Below are positions 25,213 to 33,768 of a stretch of DNA of 40,567 bases, one piece after another (the first letter of the stretch is position 1; each line of letters begins with the position of its first letter). The DNA lies in contig JAQXDW010000091.1 in assembly GCA_029251165.1 (NCBI GenBank), positions 1-40,567 of the forward strand, given 5' to 3'. A program made the translations under genes and the position numbers. Under the pieces are notes generated by a model that made no database searches, was not told the origin of the DNA, and saw only the letters and a list, made by a program, of their open reading frames with translations. This stretch comes from Myxococcota bacterium (lineage in GTDB: Bacteria > Myxococcota_A > UBA796).

Positions 25213-26625
25213 TTAGGCGGCCTCGTCTGCAGCGAGCCATGTGCCATGGAGCGGCAGCGGGACAGAGTGGGGAAGCTGGATGCGGGCCACAACAGCGAGG
25301 TCGTCCACGGTCATCACCACGACCTGTGCCGCAGCACCATGGCGATACAGCGGTACCAGGAGGTGGTCGCCAGCCACCACCGGCTCTCCGGGGAGGTCCG
25401 GGGCCAGATCGTGCATCAGGGGAGGCCCCTCACCAGCGATCCGGACCACAGCAGACAAGAACGGATGCCGGCAGGACTGCGGCGCGCCCACACCGAGCAT
25501 CACCCGATGGGCACCCGCACCAACCTGAGAAGGAAGCTCCATCCAGATATCGGCCAGCACGGTGTGCTCGACGGTCCGCTTGGAGAGATCGATGGTCAGC
25601 CGTATCGGTCGAGCGAGCAGCTCAGATGCGTCTGGCTGATCGAAGACCACATCGAGGCTCTCGAGTCGGGGAAAGCCAGGATACTCGATGCCTTCGAGCA
25701 CCACCGTGTCTCCGTCTTCCCAGGCCCCCGACCAGTGGAAGACGAACCCTGGAGGCACAGCGAGCGAGATCGGCGGGCCGCCGTCGCGGGGAACCAGCAG
25801 CGCCTTGCCGGGCGCATCCCGCATCGAGATGGAGTCCACCGGGCTTCGGAGGCCGAGCAGGGTGGCCGGCACGTCAAAGACGGTGGCCGGCAGCACGAAG
25901 ACGACAAAATTGCGGGTGAGCACCATGTCGTGGACAAAGGGCAGGTCGCGCATGGGCAGCGCCCGCGTGCTCAGGTCTCCTGCCGGACTCACGGTGTGGA
26001 TCAGCAGCCGGTGGGGGGCGCCATAGGCGGTGCCGAAGTTCCACAGCTCGCCGGTCTCAGGGCAGATGGAGGGGTGGGCGGAGAAGGGGAGCTCGGGTCC
26101 GATGATGCGCTGCAGGAAGCCCGTACCCTCCAGAGCACCGTCGTAGCTGAAGCGGTCGAGCGTCTCCAGGGAGTCTGGATCGAAGCGGTGCGGCAGGCCG
26201 CCTTCCCACAGGGCCAGGGTGTGACCGGCGTGCTGCACCACCGATGTGTTGGCGGCGTTCTTGAAGCGCATGCGCAGCGCGTTGGGCAGGAAGCCGCCGG
26301 GGCGGTTGGTCCCGAAGCCACGGTACAAGATACGGTCCGCCGCTTCCTCCGCTTCGAACTCGCGGGTGCGGACGAAGCGTGCGCTGTAGCGCGCCCGACC
26401 GTCGCGGAATTCCAGGCGCTGGAGGAAGCCGTCGCCGTCGAAGGGATGACCGTACTCCACCCCACCGCGAGAGGAGCGACCGGGGCCGTTGCGGAGCAGG
26501 ACACCGCGCAGAGTATCGGGGAGCGCGCCCTCGATCACCGGTACATCGATGCTCTCGGGCACCTCTGTGGCGAGCTGACCGAACGCCCCGGCCACAAGGG
26601 CTCGCATCTGGGCTGGCTGAATCAT
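25213..26625 (-). CDS. Carotenoid cleavage oxygenase (RPE65 family)
   Basis: A 470-residue non-heme iron dioxygenase of the RPE65 family (PF03055), which cleaves double bases of carotenoids, apocarotenoids or stilbenes. The four iron-binding His can be placed: His184 in FSAHPSICPETGELWNFG, His232 in PFVHDMVLTRNFVVF, His297 in FVFHWSGAWEDGD and His460 in PLPLHGTWL. The N-terminal LRGVLLRNGPGRSSR with HPFDGDGFLQRL is also typical. Start at 26625 because GGAG lies upstream and the product begins MIQPAQMRALVAG; a longer frame adds a low-quality extension. No signal peptide, so cytoplasmic or membrane-associated. No carotenoid-synthesis gene is present in the window, so the substrate is unknown. 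Confidence 0.92.
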   Translation of the reverse strand: MIQPAQMRALVAGAFGQLATEVPESIDVPVIEGALPDTLRGVLLRNGPGRSSRGGVEYGHPFDGDGFLQRLEFRDGRARYSARFVRTREFEAEEAADRILYRGFGTNRPGGFLPNALRMRFKNAANTSVVQHAGHTLALWEGGLPHRFDPDSLETLDRFSYDGALEGTGFLQRIIGPELPFSAHPSICPETGELWNFGTAYGAPHRLLIHTVSPAGDLSTRALPMRDLPFVHDMVLTRNFVVFVLPATVFDVPATLLGLRSPVDSISMRDAPGKALLVPRDGGPPISLAVPPGFVFHWSGAWEDGDTVVLEGIEYPGFPRLESLDVVFDQPDASELLARPIRLTIDLSKRTVEHTVLADIWMELPSQVGAGAHRVMLGVGAPQSCRHPFLSAVVRIAGEGPPLMHDLAPDLPGEPVVAGDHLLVPLYRHGAAAQVVVMTVDDLAVVARIQLPHSVPLPLHGTWLAADEAA

Positions 26626-26932
26626 GCGCCTTGCTCCATCTGTTGAAGCTTCGATATCGCGTCGAGAGGGGATTGCCTCTCTGCTGGTGCTGGTGCTGCT
26701 CAGCATCGCCAGCAGCCTGTGCTGCCGGCACAGGGCATGTCAGCCGGCTGATATTCAACGTGTGCTGTTGGATTCTGCGAAGCCCCGCACAGCATCACGG
26801 GCTGCTGAGACCACGACGCGGCAGCCCGTGTGTGATGTCGCCAGTAACCCCGCCGCGATTCACCGGAGAGCGCGGGTCCTGCTCGGCTCGCGCCGGGGTG
26901 ATGTGCTGTGGTTGCAGCCCGAGCGGTGCTGC
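26626..26932. other. Intergenic region upstream of the carotenoid oxygenase gene
   Basis: About 300 bp. It contains a small hairpin GAGAGG-(6 nt)-CCTCTC at 26664-26681, 39 bp upstream of the oxygenase start, and a longer inverted repeat at 26796-26830. A plus-strand frame from 26624 begins with a hydrophobic stretch but runs antisense into the next gene and lacks a ribosome site; not called. Confidence 0.4.
26796..26830. repeat. 10-bp perfect inverted repeat, hairpin
   Basis: CACGGGCTGC (26796-26805) and GCAGCCCGTG (26821-26830) flank a 15-nt loop. It lies about 100 bp beyond the stop of the MYXO-CTERM gene at 26933, on whose transcript it could act as a terminator-like stem; there is no T-run. 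Confidence 0.45.
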
Positions 26933-28150
26933 TCAGTCTTGCCGGCGGCGGCGCGTCACAGCAAACCCAGCCCCGACGAACCAGAGCCACGAGGCGCCCA
27001 GAGCCACAGCGCTGCAGCCCGCAGTGGCATCGTCGTGCATGAGGACGCTCATTTCCTGGGAGTTGCCCCCGGGGTACGCTGAGTCGCCACCCTGGAAGCC
27101 CCGATCGTTCCACCAGGGGCACGGACCGTCGGTGTCTTCGCCGCCGCAGGAGCTGCCGGGATGCTCTCTGTCAAAGTCCCTGTCGATGCCGCTGCCGTCG
27201 TCGCCGCCGTCGTCGTCGCCGCCGTCGCCGCCGTCGTCGTCGCCGTCGCAGTCTCCGTCCCCGCCATCGTCTTCAAGCGGACTGCCCGTGATGGTGTCCG
27301 TCGAGTACATGTCCTGGATGTTCGCCTGGACACCACCTGCAATGATTCGGGTGTCCGGCATCACGGTGCCGTCGCCCAGCTGCCAGAACATGTCTGGCGA
27401 GACAAAGACACCGGAGAGCTCAGCCCCCACATCGTCTGAGCCATCTTCTGCGGTGACCTGTGCCCAGGGCTCGCCCGTCCAGCCGCCGCCCTCAAGCGAG
27501 AAGAGAACGGCAGATCCCGGGATCCCGTCGAGCAGGATCGCAGAGCCCCGCTCCAGGCGCATGCCACCCGTGACCCGGATCACAAAGCGGTCCTCCGCGG
27601 TGCCCTCGATGAGCAGCGTCTCGCCGGACCCAAGAAAGAGGCAGCCGTCGATCTCATAGACGCTCAGGCCTTCACTGTCGCGGTCCACGCTGAGGACGTG
27701 AGAGCCGATGCTGTCCACGGCCTCAGCGTCACCCGTGCACTGCTCGGTGGGTGCGCCGGAGATGGTGGTCGCGTCCAGGTTGTGGACGCCATCGATGGTC
27801 GCGGCGGCATCAGCGTAGAGGTCTGACCAGGCGGTGGTGTCCAGGAAGTCATCGCTCCCCAAGATCGTGCCGCCATGCAAGGAGCCCCCGTCGCCGTAGT
27901 GTGCATCTCCCTCAACCACCACACCAGATGCGGTCTCGACCCGGTAGCGCCCGCCGATGGTGCCGTAGACATGCGCAGCGGAGCCGAGCTGAAGGAAGCC
28001 CGCCGAGGAGCCGGAGTCAGAGTCTGCGAGAGACACCAGCGTGTAGTCGCCAGCAGCACCGAGCGTGGTGAAAGGGTCCACGGCCTGAGCAGTGCCAGAA
28101 GCTGCGAGACCGAGAACGGCTGCGACGATCATGTACCGGGATGAAGACAT
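26933..28150 (-). CDS. Surface-anchored beta-helix-type protein with Asp/Gly linker and MYXO-CTERM-like tail
   Basis: The start at 28150 has AAGGAG eight bases upstream; the longer frame adds ten residues. Signal peptide MSSSRYMIVAAVLGLAASGTAQA. The ~260-residue mature domain contains DRFVIRVTGGMRLERGSAIL, LSGVFVSPDMFWQLGDGTV and MPDTRIIAGGVQANIQDM, a pattern seen in ice-binding-like (DUF3494) and 'choice-of-anchor A' extracellular beta-helical domains; which of the two is uncertain. A linker of Asp and Gly (EDDGGDGDCDGDDDGG...) follows, then a Cys-containing spacer and a C-terminal GCSAVALGASWLWFVGAGFA plus RRRR, consistent with MYXO-CTERM sorting. Probably exposed on the cell surface. Confidence 0.82.
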   Translation of the reverse strand: MSSSRYMIVAAVLGLAASGTAQAVDPFTTLGAAGDYTLVSLADSDSGSSAGFLQLGSAAHVYGTIGGRYRVETASGVVVEGDAHYGDGGSLHGGTILGSDDFLDTTAWSDLYADAAATIDGVHNLDATTISGAPTEQCTGDAEAVDSIGSHVLSVDRDSEGLSVYEIDGCLFLGSGETLLIEGTAEDRFVIRVTGGMRLERGSAILLDGIPGSAVLFSLEGGGWTGEPWAQVTAEDGSDDVGAELSGVFVSPDMFWQLGDGTVMPDTRIIAGGVQANIQDMYSTDTITGSPLEDDGGDGDCDGDDDGGDGGDDDGGDDGSGIDRDFDREHPGSSCGGEDTDGPCPWWNDRGFQGGDSAYPGGNSQEMSVLMHDDATAGCSAVALGASWLWFVGAGFAVTRRRRQD

Positions 28151-28225
28151 CGTGGTCACTCCTTTTCCCCACACTACCATCAGTGGCGCTTCGTGAAGGC
28201 AAAAACAGTGGCCAGCGTCAGCCCC

Positions 28226-29239
28226 TCAGGCAATCAGCGTGCTCACCTTCGCTGCGGTGTTTAGCACAGACGTCTTGAAGGAGCGGGGGGTCCAGTCGAA
28301 CCGATCCCGCGTCTTGGAATTGTCGGCGGCCAGGTTCATCCCCAGCATGCCAGCCATGCCCTTTGCTTCACGATCGAACAGGGCGACGATGCGAAGGAGG
28401 AAGTCCGGGGCCACACGGGTGCTCGGCCCCTTGTAGCCGGCCTCTTTGAGGATTCCCGCAGCCGACACGAAGCTGTTGGGCTCAGCAGTCGCGGCGATGA
28501 AGCGCTGCCCGGCAGCATCCGCGAGGCTCATCGCCTGCACATGCAGCCAGGCCACGTCTCGGACATCCACCATCGGGAAGGCCATGCCCGGAACCATCGG
28601 CATCTTTCCGCGTAGCATCTGCTCCATCATGGCCATGCTCTGGCCAGAGATGTTCTTCCCCAGCGGAGGCCCAAAGACCCCACCGGGGTTGATGACCACC
28701 AGCTCCATGGCGTCCTCTCCCGAGGCCTCAGAGATGAAGTCCCAGGCGGCCTGCTCCGCCAGGGTCTTGCTCTTGGTGTAGGTGCTCACGCCCGCTGCCG
28801 TGATGTCTGTCCAGTCGTCAGGTCCGAAGGTACCGGTCTTCATGCTGCCCATCATCGACAGGGCAGAGCTGGTCAGCACAACACGCCTCACCCCTGCCTG
28901 CTGCGCGGCGCGAAGCACCCGGCGGGTGCCCTCTACCGCAGGGCCGATCATCTCGTCCTCAGACTTTGGGTTGGCGATGGTGAAGGGCGAGGCAACATGG
29001 AGCACGTATGCACACCCCTCAGCAGCACGCTCCCAGCCCGCGTCGCGGGTGAGATCGACCACCGCGAAATCGAGCGCGGAGGTGTCGATCGAGGCCGCAG
29101 TGAAGGAGTCTCGGACCTGCTGTTCCTTGTCTGCGTTGCGTATGGTTCCACGCACCCGATGGCCCGCACGGAGAGCCTCGGCAGCACAGTGAAGGCCGAT
29201 ATATCAGGAGATTCCAGTGATAAGGACAGTCGATCTCAT
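28226..29239 (-). pseudogene. NAD-dependent epimerase/dihydroflavonol-reductase-like gene interrupted by a TGA in the nucleotide-binding loop
   Basis: An extended short-chain dehydrogenase of the DFR/aldehyde-reductase type, 337 residues if intact. From the ATG at 29239 (GAGGTG just upstream) the frame reads MRSTVLITGIS, TGA at 29204-29206, then YIGLHCAAEALRAGHRVRG and on without interruption to 28226. The stop falls exactly at the second Gly of the TGxxGxxG motif; TGA differs from Gly GGA by one base. The rest is well conserved: VLHVASPFTI, VVLTSSALSMMG, catalytic YTKSK and VINPGGVFGP. Restarting at a GTG near 29155 would lack the cofactor loop. Possible causes: true inactivation, sequencing error, or (less likely) readthrough. 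A TetR gene is divergent, with a candidate operator over the promoter. Confidence 0.85.
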
Positions 29240-29264
29240 GAGCGACACCTCTTGCCTGACTAAT

Positions 29265-29283
29265 ATTATACCAGCAAGTATAA
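29265..29283. promoter_or_regulatory. Candidate TetR operator overlapping the -10 of the divergent reductase gene
   Basis: TTATACCAGCAAGTATAA (29266-29283) has perfect 6-bp inverted arms (TTATAC/GTATAA) with a 6-nt spacer. On the minus strand TATAAT (29265-29270) overlaps it and lies 26-31 bp before the reductase start, a good -10 position. The divergent gene at 29339 encodes a TetR repressor, so the site is the natural candidate for its operator and for autoregulation. No good -35 is seen. Confidence 0.6.
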
Positions 29284-29338
29284 ATACCTGAGCAGGGCTC
29301 CTGCGTCCAGGGGTTATGGTGTCGAGAGGAAGACAAAC

Positions 29339-29962
29339 ATGGCGGATACAAATGCTCGGCGGGGGCGTGGCCGGCCCAGGACCTTCGACCGGGCTCATGT
29401 GATCGATGTGGCCATGAACAGCTACTGGAGCGAGGACATCCACGGACTGTCTCTCAACGAGATCTGCCGAAGGGCGGGAGTCTCCAAGCCCGGAATGTAT
29501 CGTGAGTTTGGTGGCGAGGATGGCCTGATGGAGAGCGCCCTCGCACACTATGCAGAGACCGTTCTCGCCCCCTTGATCGCGCTGATCGCAGCCGAGGCGG
29601 CCTTCACTGAGGTCCTCGGGCAGCTGCTCACATTCATGACCCGAGCCGATCGCGACAGACCAGCGGGCTGCCTGCTGGCCAAGCTCCGCAGCGCACCGTC
29701 GCGGCTGGGGCCGGTCTCTCAGGCCCGTGTCGCCGCCCTGCGCGATACCGCCATCGCAGCCTACACAGACTGGATCGAGCGCGCCAAGGTGCGCGGCGAG
29801 GTCTCCTCCAGCATCCCAACCCACGTCGCAGCGGCATTGCTGGACACCTACTTCATGACCCTCATGACCCAGATGGCCGCAGGAGAGGATCCCGACCTCG
29901 TGCGCGCCCAGGCCCAGCTCGCGCTCGCAGGCCTCACCGGACTCGACGCGTACGAGGGATGA
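29339..29962 (+). CDS. TetR/AcrR family transcriptional regulator
   Basis: A 207-residue regulator. The N-terminal helix-turn-helix is typical of TetR_N: RPRTFDRAHVIDVAMNSYW, then LSLNEICRRAGVSKPGMYREFGGEDGLM, including the family's VSKPxMYREF recognition-helix pattern. The helical C-terminal ligand domain ends with the usual AAALLDTYFMTLMTQMAAGE region. GAGGAAG precedes the ATG. The AcrR-like architecture predicts release of DNA on binding a small hydrophobic ligand. It lies 99 bp from, and divergent to, the epimerase/reductase gene, which is the likely regulated target together with itself. Confidence 0.92.
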   Translation: MADTNARRGRGRPRTFDRAHVIDVAMNSYWSEDIHGLSLNEICRRAGVSKPGMYREFGGEDGLMESALAHYAETVLAPLIALIAAEAAFTEVLGQLLTFMTRADRDRPAGCLLAKLRSAPSRLGPVSQARVAALRDTAIAAYTDWIERAKVRGEVSSSIPTHVAAALLDTYFMTLMTQMAAGEDPDLVRAQAQLALAGLTGLDAYEG

Positions 29963-29999
29963 GACGCACCGTGGTGACGGACCTCCGACCGCAGCGCCC

Positions 30000-31250
30000 T
30001 CAGCTCAGCGCGGCCATGATCGGCTCCAGGTCGTCGAGGTACTCCGCCGGATCGACACCGCCCAGCGCCAGGATCGTTGCCCCGAGGTGCCCAGCCTGAA
30101 GGTCGATGCCCGCATCAGTGCGCTCGCCGCTGCTCAGGTCAATCGGCTCTCCCATGAAGTCGCTGCTGAGACCGCCGATGCTCTGCCCCCCCGCCACCCC
30201 AGAGCCGATGAGCATTGCTGAGGTGAAGGTCCAGTGATCGCGCCCGCCGTTGAAGTTGAGGGTCGGGTGACGCCCCATCTCGGAGATCACCACCACCGTG
30301 ACCTCATCGGAGAGCCGGCGGTTCGAGGCTCCGACGCGCTGATCGAGCTCTCCCATCAGGTCGGTGAGGTAGTCAAACAGCTCCTCGAAGTGGAGCGACT
30401 GCAGCTCGTTGAGCGTGTGGGAGTCCCAGCTCTGCCCGAAGGGTCCCCCGTAGCGAGTGATCGCGCAGCGGCACACCCCCTGCTGCATCGCATCCATCGC
30501 GAGGCCGAGCTGCTCGGGAAAGGTGGTGGCCGCAGCGAGATCGAGCTGCCCGCTCTCCATCTGGAGAGCATTGGTCTGGCTCAGCGTGTCCTGGTACGTC
30601 GCCAGCCAGGCGGCATCCTGACCACTGCCGCCCATCTCCAGCAGCGCCGCAGCCTGCTGCTGCAAGAAGTCCTGCTCTGCAGTGTCCGTGAGCGAGGTCT
30701 GGGCGATCAGATCGGACTCCTGGAGCGCGGAGCCACTGAGCAGTGCAGAGAGCTGACCGTTGCTGCCCAGACGAATCGCAAACTGCGGATATTGCGCCGT
30801 ATACAGCGGACCATCGATGTGCAGATAGGGCAGCAGCGTCCCGCTGGAGGCATGCGCCCCCAGGATGGTCCCCCAGTCGTCCCGGCCCGCGCTGGCTGCA
30901 CCGGTCATGATCAGCTGGTTGCACTTGTCGTGCACGATGGAGCGGGCCTCGAGGCCGTTGATGACGCAGGTGCGTGACGCATACTCAGCAAAGAAGGCAT
31001 CGACCATGGGGCGGTCGTCGTGGCGGCCGTAGGTGATCCCGCCCACCTCAGCGGGCTCCAGGCCGGGCTCGACATCGATGGCGCTGTTGCTGAAGACCGG
31101 GCTGAACAGCATGCCCACGTCCCAGCCCCCGTTGCAGAAGACGAACAGGAAGCGCCGCTCCTGTGCGGTGACCGGTGCGGCAAGACCGGGGGCGGGAAGC
31201 AGCAAGCCCGCGCTGCCGACGGCGAGGAATCTGCGCCTGGTGAACGTCAT
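30000..31250 (-). CDS. DUF1501 protein with Tat signal
   Basis: A 416-residue DUF1501 protein (PF07394, alkaline-phosphatase-like superfamily). The start ATG at 31250 overlaps the preceding stop as ATGA. The N-terminus MTFTRRRFLAVGSAGLLLPA is a twin-arginine export signal. Family motifs include FVFCNGGWDVGMLF near the start, DWGTILGAHAS, GQSWDSHTLNE, and VVVISEMGRHPTLNFNGGRDHW late. DUF1501 genes are commonly paired with DUF1549/cytochrome-type genes, as here. The enzymatic role of the family is not established. The gene ends 38 bp from the convergent TetR gene. Confidence 0.92.
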   Translation of the reverse strand: MTFTRRRFLAVGSAGLLLPAPGLAAPVTAQERRFLFVFCNGGWDVGMLFSPVFSNSAIDVEPGLEPAEVGGITYGRHDDRPMVDAFFAEYASRTCVINGLEARSIVHDKCNQLIMTGAASAGRDDWGTILGAHASSGTLLPYLHIDGPLYTAQYPQFAIRLGSNGQLSALLSGSALQESDLIAQTSLTDTAEQDFLQQQAAALLEMGGSGQDAAWLATYQDTLSQTNALQMESGQLDLAAATTFPEQLGLAMDAMQQGVCRCAITRYGGPFGQSWDSHTLNELQSLHFEELFDYLTDLMGELDQRVGASNRRLSDEVTVVVISEMGRHPTLNFNGGRDHWTFTSAMLIGSGVAGGQSIGGLSSDFMGEPIDLSSGERTDAGIDLQAGHLGATILALGGVDPAEYLDDLEPIMAALS

Positions 31251-32887
31251 CGTGTCACAAACCTCGGATCCTGAAGCATTGCAGAGAGCAGACCGATCCA
31301 CCCAGTCTCACTGCTGATCGATGCCCCTTCTGTCCACAGCGCCGCCGCCGCCTGGAGCCAGGCGCTGTCCGGACGCTCTGCGTACAGCTGCCAGTACAGC
31401 GCGCGAAGCTGGCTGTTGAACGCCTCATCCTGTGGGGTGGTGTCGGAGTCGACGAGGGTGAGGAGGGTCCGCTCGGCAGCCGGACGCGCCAGCTCTGCGG
31501 TGACCGCATGCTCCGCCGCGGCCTGAGCCAAGCGGCGAATGACCAGGGCCCAGGTCACCCCCGGACGCTGCTGAGGCCGGACGACGCTGACCCCATCGAC
31601 TCCTCCTGCCAGCATCCGATAGCCGATCTGGTCGTTGTCCAGCTGCTCAAAGCCTTCCCAGGTCCAGGTGAATCCGGTGAGGTCCGCGACCGTGCTCGCC
31701 AGCTGCATCGGAGAGAGCGCGCGGCGCAAGACCTCACGCTCGGCATCCGCCTCGTCCGCCTCGTCGCTCAGTGCACCGGCCTGGTAGGTCGGGGAGTCGG
31801 TCAGCGCCTTCAGCAGCGGGATGACCAACATTCCGCTGTCGACAAAGTCTTCATGAAGCGCATCCACTTGCTGGAAGTCAGAGAGCTCGGGACTTCGCCG
31901 CCACAGCCCGGTCGCGAAGGTCTCGACGGCACAGCGGCTGAACCGGGGATCCTCCGCGACGACCTCCCCCATCGCATACAGGCCGTTGATGGGCTGTCCG
32001 AACCAGGACATGCTCACCCCCAGCGTCGACTCGCCCATCAGCTCACGCTCTGGGTGGTAGTCCGTCAGCTCAGCGGTGTCGTAGAGGTCAAACCACCAGA
32101 ACCCGAACAGGGTCGCGGCCACCGGATCGATGACCGCGTGGCAATTGACACAGGCTGGGTTGCTCTTGAGCGCCTCCGTGGTGCCGCTCTCATCCAGCAG
32201 CGAGGGCGTGCTGGAGAAGGAGATCTCTCGCTCCAGCATGTCCTCGCACAGCAGCAGCCGAAAGATCGTGGCAGCACGGGTGCGGTTGTAGTTGAAGTTG
32301 CTGGTCCAGTATCGCCACCAGAGGCCGTTGCTGGCGAGCACGCCCACGTCGGGCCGGCCGTCGGTGTAGTGGCTGACCTGCCAGCCGCTCTCCTCCTCGG
32401 GGTAGTCCAGCGACCAGATCTCCGCGAGGAGCGAGTTGGCGATTGTGTAGTCGGCCGTCACCACCTCGCTCCAGGGCTGACCGCTCACCGCGACATGAGC
32501 CGCCAGCCGCAGCGGCTCCTCACCGACCGCGCGCTCGAAGTCATACTCCTCGATGGGATCGAGCTGATAGTCGAAGTAGCTGAGGTTGAAGACGTCCACC
32601 CGGGTCAGCCACTGCTCGCCCAGCATGAGCATGAGCTGCTCCTCCAGGCGGGAGTCCTCCAGCCATGCATCGCGATAGACGCGGACCTGATCGGGATCGG
32701 CCTCCACCGCATCGAGCTGCTCCGGGGAGGGCAGCACCCCGCGAAGGTCCAGGCTCATCCGACGCAGCAGGCGGGGAGCCTCCAGGGGCTCCAGCGGAGG
32801 CGCAGCGAGGACCGTGGTCTCCGGAGACGCCGTGTCCGCCGGCGGCAGCACGGCAGGCTCTGGGCATGCCAGCAGGAGCAGAATCAT
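31247..32887 (-). CDS. Cytochrome-type DUF1549-like lipoprotein
   Basis: Middle gene of a translationally coupled trio: its ATG overlaps the upstream stop (ATGA) and its stop overlaps the DUF1501 start (ATGA). The 546-residue protein begins MILLLLAC, an ultrashort lipoprotein leader. LLRRMSLDLRGVLPSPEQLD (~40-59) is the DUF1549-type N-terminal motif; a single c-type heme site CVNCH is at 246-250 (NPACVNCHAVIDPVAATLFGF); the C-terminal part ends WIGLLSAMLQDPRFVTR in the manner of DUF1553/DUF1585-type partners of DUF1501. Planctomycete and Myxococcota genomes carry such pairs, possibly in polymer degradation or electron transfer at the envelope; the exact role is unknown. Confidence 0.88.
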   Translation of the reverse strand: MILLLLACPEPAVLPPADTASPETTVLAAPPLEPLEAPRLLRRMSLDLRGVLPSPEQLDAVEADPDQVRVYRDAWLEDSRLEEQLMLMLGEQWLTRVDVFNLSYFDYQLDPIEEYDFERAVGEEPLRLAAHVAVSGQPWSEVVTADYTIANSLLAEIWSLDYPEEESGWQVSHYTDGRPDVGVLASNGLWWRYWTSNFNYNRTRAATIFRLLLCEDMLEREISFSSTPSLLDESGTTEALKSNPACVNCHAVIDPVAATLFGFWWFDLYDTAELTDYHPERELMGESTLGVSMSWFGQPINGLYAMGEVVAEDPRFSRCAVETFATGLWRRSPELSDFQQVDALHEDFVDSGMLVIPLLKALTDSPTYQAGALSDEADEADAEREVLRRALSPMQLASTVADLTGFTWTWEGFEQLDNDQIGYRMLAGGVDGVSVVRPQQRPGVTWALVIRRLAQAAAEHAVTAELARPAAERTLLTLVDSDTTPQDEAFNSQLRALYWQLYAERPDSAWLQAAAALWTEGASISSETGWIGLLSAMLQDPRFVTR

Positions 32888-33735
32888 CGGGGATCCAGGC
32901 GGGCTGAGATCGACTCCAGGATCGCGCCGGTCGACAGGCACGCCTCCTGGGTGGGGCCCCCATCCAGGCTCAGCGTGCCGCAGCCGGTGCAGTCCTCGGC
33001 CAGCTCCACCTCGAACCACAGACCGGAGGGGTCACGGAGGAGGATGGAGCCGGAGGGTTCCTGGCAACCAGACCGCCAGCTCAGCTCCGAGAGGTAGACG
33101 GAGTGCTCCCCAAAGGAGAACCCGCCCTCCAGGACCAGGGAGTCGGTGGTGTCCGTGCTCGTTCCCGTCATAACCAGCGAAGAGGACATCCGATCTCGGA
33201 GCCAGTTGTCCGCAGGAGGATAGTGGAAGGTGCCGAGAATCAAGGCCGTCCACTCCAGCATGCTGTCGTCCCACCGCCCCTCAAACAAGACCGTCCCGCC
33301 AGCGATGAAGAGCTCTCCCGCAGGATCGGTAATCTCTAGAGAGGTCAAGCCGCTGCCGTAGACATACTCATGCACCCCATCCATCTCTCTGTCAACGGTC
33401 GCCCACGTGCTAACTCCATAGTAGGTGTAACCACTGCTCGATGTGCAGGGTTCCAAGAGACCAAAGACCGTGCCTTCCTGCCCTGGGCAGTTGTTGTCTA
33501 TTCCAGCCAGGACATCTGAGAAGACCACCCGCAGATCCTGCAGGTCAGGCATGTGCTCTGTGAGCAAGACATCGAGGGTCGGCACCACATCGTCGATGGA
33601 GAGCACCGGCTCAATGGTCACCGGCTCCAGGGGCTGCGCGGTGTCGGTGTACGCCGGACAGCCCGTGTCGCCCAGCTCAGAGCCGTCCCAGCACAAGACC
33701 GGCTGCTCACAGCCCATCATCCAGAGCAGCATCAT
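32884..33735 (-). CDS. Lipoprotein of unknown function, first gene of the DUF1501 trio
   Basis: A 283-residue lipoprotein with the very short leader MMLLWMMGC. The mature part is Cys-containing (CWDGSELGDTGC, NNCPGQEGTV, CTSSSGYTYYG, CQEPSG, CTGCGTLS, CLSTG) with many beta-type strands (TVLFEGRWDDSMLEWTALIL, FEVELAEDCTGCG). No family recognised. Its stop TGA overlaps the next ATG as ATGA, so its translation is coupled to the cytochrome-type gene, suggesting the three act together at the envelope. It starts 33 bp after the end of the GT-C-like gene, probably the same transcript. Confidence 0.82.
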   Translation of the reverse strand: MMLLWMMGCEQPVLCWDGSELGDTGCPAYTDTAQPLEPVTIEPVLSIDDVVPTLDVLLTEHMPDLQDLRVVFSDVLAGIDNNCPGQEGTVFGLLEPCTSSSGYTYYGVSTWATVDREMDGVHEYVYGSGLTSLEITDPAGELFIAGGTVLFEGRWDDSMLEWTALILGTFHYPPADNWLRDRMSSSLVMTGTSTDTTDSLVLEGGFSFGEHSVYLSELSWRSGCQEPSGSILLRDPSGLWFEVELAEDCTGCGTLSLDGGPTQEACLSTGAILESISARLDPR

Positions 33736-33768
33736 GGGTACCGTGCCCGGTCGGGCAAGCGAGGAGCA

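Noticed and set aside
25081..26646. 521-codon plus-strand frame opposite the carotenoid oxygenase
   Set aside because: Antisense shadow; the four iron His are on the minus strand.
26624..27082. Plus-strand frame with a hydrophobic N-terminus
   Set aside because: No ribosome site, runs antisense into the MYXO-CTERM gene, no domain.
28226..29239. Programmed TGA recoding (selenocysteine) in the reductase gene
   Set aside because: The position requires Gly for cofactor binding, and no selenocysteine-insertion hairpin was recognised; mutation or error is simpler.
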